A DNA stretch of 64,000 nucleotides from SM1-73 sp964588305 (GTDB taxonomy: Bacteria; Zixibacteria; MSB-5A5; SM1-73): assembly GCA_964588305.1 (NCBI GenBank), contig CAZPOP010000012.1:33352-97351 (forward strand). Reading direction: 5' to 3'. Positions within the stretch are counted from its first letter, which is position 1; each line of letters opens with the position of its first letter. Below, in pieces: positions 59,660 to 64,000 of this stretch. Made by a program: the position numbers and the translations under genes. Below the pieces are notes generated by a model that made no database searches, was not told where the DNA came from, and was given only the letters and a program-made list of their open reading frames with translations.

Positions 59660-60079
59660 ATGGAACGAAAGATAAGGATACTCTTGGCCAAGCCCGGTCT
59701 GGATGGGCATGATCGAGGGATTAAGGTGATTGCCTCGGCCTTCCGGGATGCCGGATTCGAGGTGATCTATACCGGCCTGCGGCAGACTCCGGAGATGATC
59801 GTGGAAGCCGCCATTCAGGAGGATGTAGATGCCATCGGGATGAGCATTCTATCGGGCGCCCACATGACCCTGTTTCCCAGGGTACTTGAGCTCTTGAGAG
59901 AAAAGGGTGCCGATCATGTCCTCCTCTTCGGTGGAGGAATCGTCCCCAAGGAAGACATGGAGAAATTGGAGAAGGCGGGTGTGGGAAAACTTTTCACTCC
60001 CGGCACCATCACCACCGAAGCCATAGAATATGTGAAGAAAGCGGTCTCCGAGAGAAGAAAAGAGGAGAAGATTTTTTAG
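59660..60079 (+). CDS. Methylmalonyl-CoA mutase B12-binding subunit
   Basis: A 139-residue cobalamin-binding domain, the small subunit of a split methylmalonyl-CoA mutase. The B12 ligand motif is LLAKPGLDGHDRGIKV (D-x-H-x-x-G), followed by GLRQTPEMIVEAAIQEDVDAI, IGMSILSGAHMTL (S-x-L) and LFGGGIVPKEDMEKL, then KLFTPGTITTEAIEY. The length equals other split subunits. The start at 59660 follows GAGAGGAAAG; an earlier ATG at 59645 is less well placed. Confidence 0.95.
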   Translation: MERKIRILLAKPGLDGHDRGIKVIASAFRDAGFEVIYTGLRQTPEMIVEAAIQEDVDAIGMSILSGAHMTLFPRVLELLREKGADHVLLFGGGIVPKEDMEKLEKAGVGKLFTPGTITTEAIEYVKKAVSERRKEEKIF

Positions 60080-60148
60080 AAAATTCCCAACAGGTTGGTC
60101 AACGGATTAATCGGATATAGCGGATAAATTCATCTGTTCAATCCGTTC

Positions 60149-60165
60149 TCCCGCCAAAGGCGGGA
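60149..60165. repeat. 17-bp GC palindrome (free-standing copy)
   Basis: TCCCGCC-AAA-GGCGGGA; same arms as 11660 and the copy inside thyX. Confidence 0.8.
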
Positions 60166-60377
60166 TCAGGATGAATCCGTTGACAACTTAATCCTTTTTC
60201 TTTCTTGCCTGCATTTTTCTGTTGTATTCAATCAAAAAATTCATAAATTATATAATCTGGAGTAGCGAGATGCGTATGCACTCATACGAGCTTGTCTCGC
60301 GTCATAAACCTAACCAAAAGGCGAAAAGAATTGCAAAAAACAAATGATAAACTTAAAACCAATTTACAGGAGGAGAA

Positions 60378-61520
60378 ATGGCCTATAACATGGTTGAAAG
60401 CCAACAGGCAGTAAGGGATATGGCTAAGGAGTTTGGACAGAAGGAGATCGCCCCGGTTGCAGCAAAGTTAGATCGGAGAGAAGAAGAGTTTCCCTTAGAT
60501 TTATTCAAGAAGATGGCAAAAGCCGGGTTTATGGCCTATCCTTTGGCCAAAGAGTATGGGGGGTTGGCAAAAAGCAAGATCGAATATGTAACCTTGATTG
60601 AGGAGATATCCTGGTTTGATGCCGCCTCCGCTCTCATAATGGCGGTGGACAACCTGGCTTCCTATCCCATTGAGACTTTTGGCTCTGAGGAACACAAGAA
60701 GAAGTATCTTCCTAAGATGGCTTCCGGTGAGATCATAGGAGCTTTCGGTTTAACCGAACCTAACGCCGGGTCAGACGCCGCAAACCAGCAGACCACAGCC
60801 AAGGTGGATGGCGACTCTTTTGTGATAAACGGGGAAAAAATTTTCATCATGCACGGAGATGTGGCAGATCTGGTGGTGTTATTCTGCAAAATCGTTGAGG
60901 AGGGCGAAAAAGATAAAGTTTCAGCTATACTTTTAGAGAAGGGGACTCCCGGATTCTCATCAGAGAAACTCAAATTTAAAATGGGGATGCGGACAGCAAC
61001 CACCGGAAGGCTGAAGCTGGAAAACGTAAAGGTTCCCAGATCAAACCTTTTAGGCGAGGAGGGCAAAGGTTTCAAAATGGCTTTGAAAACCTTGGATGGT
61101 GCCAGAATCGGGGTAGCCGCTCAAGCCTTAGGACTGGCTCAAAGGGCTTTTGACGAATCAGTGAAGTATGCTAAGACCAGGGAGCAGTTCGGCGGTCCCA
61201 TTGCCAAGCTTCAAGCCATACAATGGATGATTGCCGACATGAGCGCCAGATTGGAAGCTGCCCGACTCCTAACTTACAAGGCGGCGTTGATGGAGGATAA
61301 AGGAGAAAGAGTCACCCTGGCGGCAGCTCAGGCCAAGCTATTTGCCTCCGAGACCGCTAATTTTTGCGTGAATAAAGCCATGCAGATCCACGGAGGATAC
61401 GGCTACATCGGAGAGTTTTCGGAAATAGAAAAGTTATACAGGGATCAAAGAGTTACAGAAATCTATGAAGGAACATCCGAAGTTCAAAGATTGGTGATTG
61501 CCGCCAATTATTTGAGATAA
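60378..61520 (+). CDS. Acyl-CoA dehydrogenase
   Basis: A 380-residue flavoenzyme that introduces a 2,3-double bond in acyl-CoA and feeds electrons to ETF. N-terminal helices, then GAFGLTEPNAGSDAANQQT and VINGEKIFIMHGDVAD (FAD/substrate sites), MRTATTGRLKLENVKVP, and the C-terminal RVTEIYEGTSEVQRLVIA, where the Glu of YEGT is the catalytic base of short/medium-chain enzymes. MQIHGGYGYI is the FAD loop. It starts at 60378 after AGGAGGAGAA. Its place after the mutase genes suggests branched-chain or short acyl-CoA use. Confidence 0.95.
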   Translation: MAYNMVESQQAVRDMAKEFGQKEIAPVAAKLDRREEEFPLDLFKKMAKAGFMAYPLAKEYGGLAKSKIEYVTLIEEISWFDAASALIMAVDNLASYPIETFGSEEHKKKYLPKMASGEIIGAFGLTEPNAGSDAANQQTTAKVDGDSFVINGEKIFIMHGDVADLVVLFCKIVEEGEKDKVSAILLEKGTPGFSSEKLKFKMGMRTATTGRLKLENVKVPRSNLLGEEGKGFKMALKTLDGARIGVAAQALGLAQRAFDESVKYAKTREQFGGPIAKLQAIQWMIADMSARLEAARLLTYKAALMEDKGERVTLAAAQAKLFASETANFCVNKAMQIHGGYGYIGEFSEIEKLYRDQRVTEIYEGTSEVQRLVIAANYLR

Positions 61521-61523
61521 ACA

Positions 61524-61562
61524 GTAGGTCGGGTTTCCTGCCGAAGGCAGGATACCCGACAA
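61524..61562. repeat. Nested palindromic repeat after acyl-CoA dehydrogenase
   Basis: GTAGGTCGGGT...ACCCGAC outer arms with CCTGCC-GAA-GGCAGG inside. It begins 4 bp past the stop codon and could act as a transcript-end hairpin. Confidence 0.78.
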
Positions 61563-61626
61563 TAAAATCTTCACAAACACCAAAAACGTTATCTGCCATT
61601 GTGGGCGGAAAAAAGATGAGGAGCTG

Positions 61627-61812
61627 GTGAAAAAGGTCCTAAAGGTTATCCTATGGATATTGGGTGCCAGTGGAGCTGTCGTGCTATACCAGAAACTTGA
61701 CAAAGGATTTTCTGAGGCTATCGATACAGGCAATTGGGGATATGTTATAGCCTGGATAGTTTGTGCCTTGCTCGTTGTCGGTTGTTTCTGGCTAGCCAGC
61801 AAGCTTAAGTAA
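61627..61812 (+). CDS. Small two-helix membrane protein
   Basis: A 61-residue protein with two hydrophobic segments (VILWILGASGAVVLYQ and VIAWIVCALLVVGCFWLA) joined by a charged loop (KLDKGFSEAIDTGNWGY). It starts with GTG at 61627 after GAGGAGCTG. No family is recognised; it could be a small holin- or stress-type membrane peptide, but nothing proves it. Confidence 0.55.
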   Translation: MKKVLKVILWILGASGAVVLYQKLDKGFSEAIDTGNWGYVIAWIVCALLVVGCFWLASKLK

Positions 61813-61947
61813 GAGAGGCAAGAAGTGCAGTATTACGGTCTGGAGGTCAAGCATGTCCAGAGGACTGCTTAACAGAAATAGCAGTCAACAGATTTTAGTT
61901 ACCTGAAAACATCTGCAAAATCGAGGCAAAAGAAAGGAGGTGATCTA

Positions 61948-63213
61948 ATGGGCGTATGTGATCTTTGCCATACGGAACTGCGCGCCGGAGAAGGCACAAT
62001 AATACCACTTCGGGAAATGAAGAGAATTGCCCAGAGCGGTTTTGGACCGGCAAAAGCTGGGATATCTCTAGGAGGTGGGATATTAACAGTAGCCCATTTC
62101 GGTTATGCTTTCGGGTTAACGAAAAGGGAGACAGATCAGGCTTGGCGCAAAGGAGTCCTCGCTGATAAGACACCCTGGGTACTTTGTCCCAACTGTTGTG
62201 GGAAAATTCGTTCATTTATGAAAGGAGGGATGCGCCAAGTCATTGAAGTAAAAGGGGCAACCATTGAGGAAGCACGCCAGAAAATTAGAGATTCCATTCC
62301 ACCCGACTCAAAAGTTATTTCTCTGCGCACGATCGATATTGGTAGTAAAAAAAGTATAAAGGAAACAGCACCTTCGGTGGAAGCCGCCATTGAGAAGGCC
62401 AAAAAGAAAATCCCCTCCGGAGCCCAGGTCATTTCAGAAAAAATCCATAAAGAGGCAACAATGGCTTCGATGACTGTTGAGGCATTCCAGAAAGCTGAAG
62501 CGAGAAAAGCCGCTAAGCGACAAATCCCCAGCAAGTCTTCTATTACCCGAGTAGTAGTCATCGAAAAAGGAAGGAAGGGTTTCCTTGGAATTGCTAGAAC
62601 CCGCGATACATTTCAAATTCACTATAAGATTTTTGCCCAGGTAGAGTTGACATTTCGATCCCCTGCCCTGATTCGCGTTTCTTTTGAACCTAGAAAAATG
62701 CATGGGGCAAGAGCCGGACAAACGGTCAGGAAAATAAGTAAAGCAAATGCACTTAGAACTCCTGATGGTAACAAAATAGTACTCGTCGATGCTCCTGTTC
62801 GTGAATGTTATGAAGTAGCCATGGCTTTCTTTGGCAAAGCCAAGTGGGGTGAATGTGTATCTGAGCTTACAAAAGCCATCAAGATAGACCCAAACTTCAG
62901 CGAAGGCTACTTTTGGCGAGCGGCGGCGTACTTTATGATAGCTGTAGGTCAGGAGATAGATGGCGCTCCGTTAGACGAGATAGTTCCGAACTGTGAGAGG
63001 TCTATCGCCGATTATAGTAGGGCAATTGAATTGGATCCTTCAAACGCAAAGGCTTATATCAATCGGTCTGGGGTGTTCTGGAGTTTGGGAAGAGAAGATG
63101 AAGCTGAAAAAGATTTGATAAAGGCACGACAGATAGACCCTGATGGTATGCGAGGTCAAAAAGTAGTTATCTCAGAAGACATTCGAAAGCGTATCGATCA
63201 ACTTGAAAAGTAG
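61948..63213 (+). CDS. Protein with N-terminal Cys pairs, Jag-N-like repeats and C-terminal TPR
   Basis: A 421-residue protein. The N-terminus has CDLCHTEL and VLCPNCCGK, a likely metal site split by about 70 residues. Next come KGATIEEARQKIRDSIPPDS and APSVEAAIEKAKKKIPSGAQ, then GRKGFLGIARTRDTFQIHYK; these resemble the Jag N-terminal domain (G-x-T-x-x-E-A... KGFLG.G). The C-terminal half (about 285-415) has TPR helices: GECVSELTKAIKIDPNFSEG, CERSIADYSRAIELDPSNAKAY, DEAEKDLIKARQIDPDG. No signal peptide. Function unknown; the start follows GAAAGGAGGTGATCTA. Confidence 0.75.
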   Translation: MGVCDLCHTELRAGEGTIIPLREMKRIAQSGFGPAKAGISLGGGILTVAHFGYAFGLTKRETDQAWRKGVLADKTPWVLCPNCCGKIRSFMKGGMRQVIEVKGATIEEARQKIRDSIPPDSKVISLRTIDIGSKKSIKETAPSVEAAIEKAKKKIPSGAQVISEKIHKEATMASMTVEAFQKAEARKAAKRQIPSKSSITRVVVIEKGRKGFLGIARTRDTFQIHYKIFAQVELTFRSPALIRVSFEPRKMHGARAGQTVRKISKANALRTPDGNKIVLVDAPVRECYEVAMAFFGKAKWGECVSELTKAIKIDPNFSEGYFWRAAAYFMIAVGQEIDGAPLDEIVPNCERSIADYSRAIELDPSNAKAYINRSGVFWSLGREDEAEKDLIKARQIDPDGMRGQKVVISEDIRKRIDQLEK

Positions 63214-63222
63214 ATCTCTTAT

Positions 63223-63272
63223 GCTTCGCGAATAGCGATCCCGAAAGCAAATTGGCATCGGTATTTCATAAT
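63223..63272. repeat. Diverged copy of the 49-bp repeat
   Basis: Resembles 30602-30650: GCTTCGCGAAT...CCCGAAAGC...GGCATCGGTATTTC. Internal pairing is weaker than in the other copy. Confidence 0.6.
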
Positions 63273-63358
63273 AATCATGTATCCAGTATGGTTCGTTTAT
63301 TTTGATTGAGCTTCCATTGTGAATCAGAGATAAAATCGTATATTGAGAATAGACCGTT

Positions 63359-63814
63359 ATGAAAAAAGAAACCTTATACCTTGATACCTCTGTTATCAGC
63401 GCTTATTATGATAAGAGAACAAAAGATCGACAGGAGGCAACCATCAGATTTTGGAAAGAGATTCTGCCTAATTATCAGGTATATATATCAGAGATCACGG
63501 TAGAGGAATTGGGGGATACTAAAGATGAAATATTAAGAAGGAATTTGAACAAACTCATCCAGCATTTGAAAGTATTAAAGATTAATCCAAAAATCAGAGA
63601 GTTAGCAAAAAACTATATAGAAAGAAAGGTGTTCTCAGAAAGATATATGGATGATGCTCTTCATGTTGCTGTAGCTTCTTTTTATGAAATATCTTATTTG
63701 GCTTCTTGGAACTTTGAACATTTAGTCAAGGTGAGGACGAGGAGATTAGTGAAGTTGGTCAATATGCTGGAGGGATTCAGAGAAGTTGAGATCGTCTCAC
63801 CCCCGGAATTATGA
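63359..63814 (+). CDS. PIN-domain ribonuclease toxin (VapC-like)
   Basis: A 151-residue PIN protein. LYLDTSVISAYYD has the first acidic residue, EITVEELGDTKDEI the Glu, and YMDDALHVAVASFYEISYLASWNFEHL the remaining acids (D-D and the W-N-F-E-H-L block typical of this PIN branch). It would cleave RNA when free of its antitoxin. The next gene, 10 bp downstream, is a probable partner; toxin-first order is the reverse of most vapBC pairs. The DNA looks more AT-rich than its neighbours, which fits transfer. Confidence 0.88.
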   Translation: MKKETLYLDTSVISAYYDKRTKDRQEATIRFWKEILPNYQVYISEITVEELGDTKDEILRRNLNKLIQHLKVLKINPKIRELAKNYIERKVFSERYMDDALHVAVASFYEISYLASWNFEHLVKVRTRRLVKLVNMLEGFREVEIVSPPEL

Positions 63815-63824
63815 GGAGGAAGTT

Positions 63825-64000
63825 ATGGAGAAGATAGAGTATTTTGATTACCAGAAGGTCGCCAGAGAGACAAAGATACCCAACAGTATCTTAAAGGATA
63901 TCAAAAGAGAGGTAAAAAAGGAGTTTCCTAACGACAAGATGATGTATGAGCTTCATGTATTAAGAGCGATAAAAAGTAGATACTGGCAAAAGACCCAAGC
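63825..64000 (+). CDS. Probable antitoxin partner of the PIN toxin (runs off the window)
   Basis: The first 58 codons of a small charged protein, beginning MEKIEYFDYQKVARETKIP, after the strong site GAGGAGGAAGTT and 10 bp past the PIN gene. It continues DIKREVKKEFPNDKMMYELH and is open to the window end. Position and charge suggest an antitoxin; the fold cannot be judged from this part. Confidence 0.6.
   Translation, partial: MEKIEYFDYQKVARETKIPNSILKDIKREVKKEFPNDKMMYELHVLRAIKSRYWQKTQ

Overview
The window looks like a scaffold from an uncultured bacterium of the FCB superphylum (a Zixibacteria/KSB1/WOR-3-like lineage). The evidence is two secreted proteins that end in a NPFNP...G.V.SGVYFYRL type C-terminal sorting domain, a secreted beta-propeller protein that ends in a dockerin, short intergenic regions full of dispersed palindromic repeats, and a class A RNase P RNA. 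The phylum is an inference; no rRNA gene is present. Two runs of 100 N (57282-57381 and 59488-59587) are scaffold joins that interrupt three genes.

Layout. 0.5-3.3 kb: a lone ATP-cone protein, a decayed mscL remnant and two MscS channels. 3.4-12.7 kb, mostly minus strand: small metabolic and accessory genes (SDR, a FolE2-like protein lacking the usual metal ligands, CBS protein, two coupled methyltransferases, ICMT-like enzyme, nitroreductase, HAD hydrolase, flavoprotein, RecB/Cas4-like nuclease, DUF6506, NTF2-like). 12.8-17.4 kb: a secreted zinc-ribbon protein, an OLD-family ATPase-TOPRIM nuclease, a holin-like membrane protein and ThyX. 18-20 kb: YedF-like DsrE protein, methyltransferase and an ECF S-component preceded by three 37-bp palindromic repeats. 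20.1-23.7 kb: two paralogous GAF histidine kinases, one with a damaged G2 box. 23.7-28.7 kb: an operon of four exported proteins (beta-barrel, metzincin-like lipoprotein, TPR-like protein, dockerin/NHL protein). 29.5-38 kb: HD-GYP protein, tRNA-Ser, a sialidase-like gene split by an in-frame amber codon, an unknown gene divergent from a LysR regulator, a nucleosidase lipoprotein, coiled-coil protein and PBP.

38.1-43.9 kb is the most system-like region: five adjacent minus-strand genes encode four uncharacterised membrane proteins (one resembling DUF6754) around a membrane-bound SpoIIE/PP2C phosphatase, followed by a DUF1611 protein. They have their own candidate promoter, divergent from that of a phosphomannomutase. 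44-55.5 kb: phosphomannomutase, double-receiver protein, orphan gatC, a dead insertion element, a Cys-rich unknown, dnaG, a sorting-domain protein, two tRNAs, a zinc-ribbon coiled-coil protein, guaB and rnpB. 55.5-61.5 kb: recJ, then a methylmalonyl-CoA mutase set (MeaB, catalytic subunit, B12 subunit) and an acyl-CoA dehydrogenase, suggesting propionyl/branched-chain acyl-CoA metabolism. The end holds a Jag/TPR-like protein and a PIN toxin with its partner.

The strongest theme outside the genes is palindromic repeats that appear to have entered functional sequences: two near-identical hairpins inside the RNase P RNA, and in-frame insertions in dnaG, thyX, the sialidase-like sorting domain and perhaps recJ.
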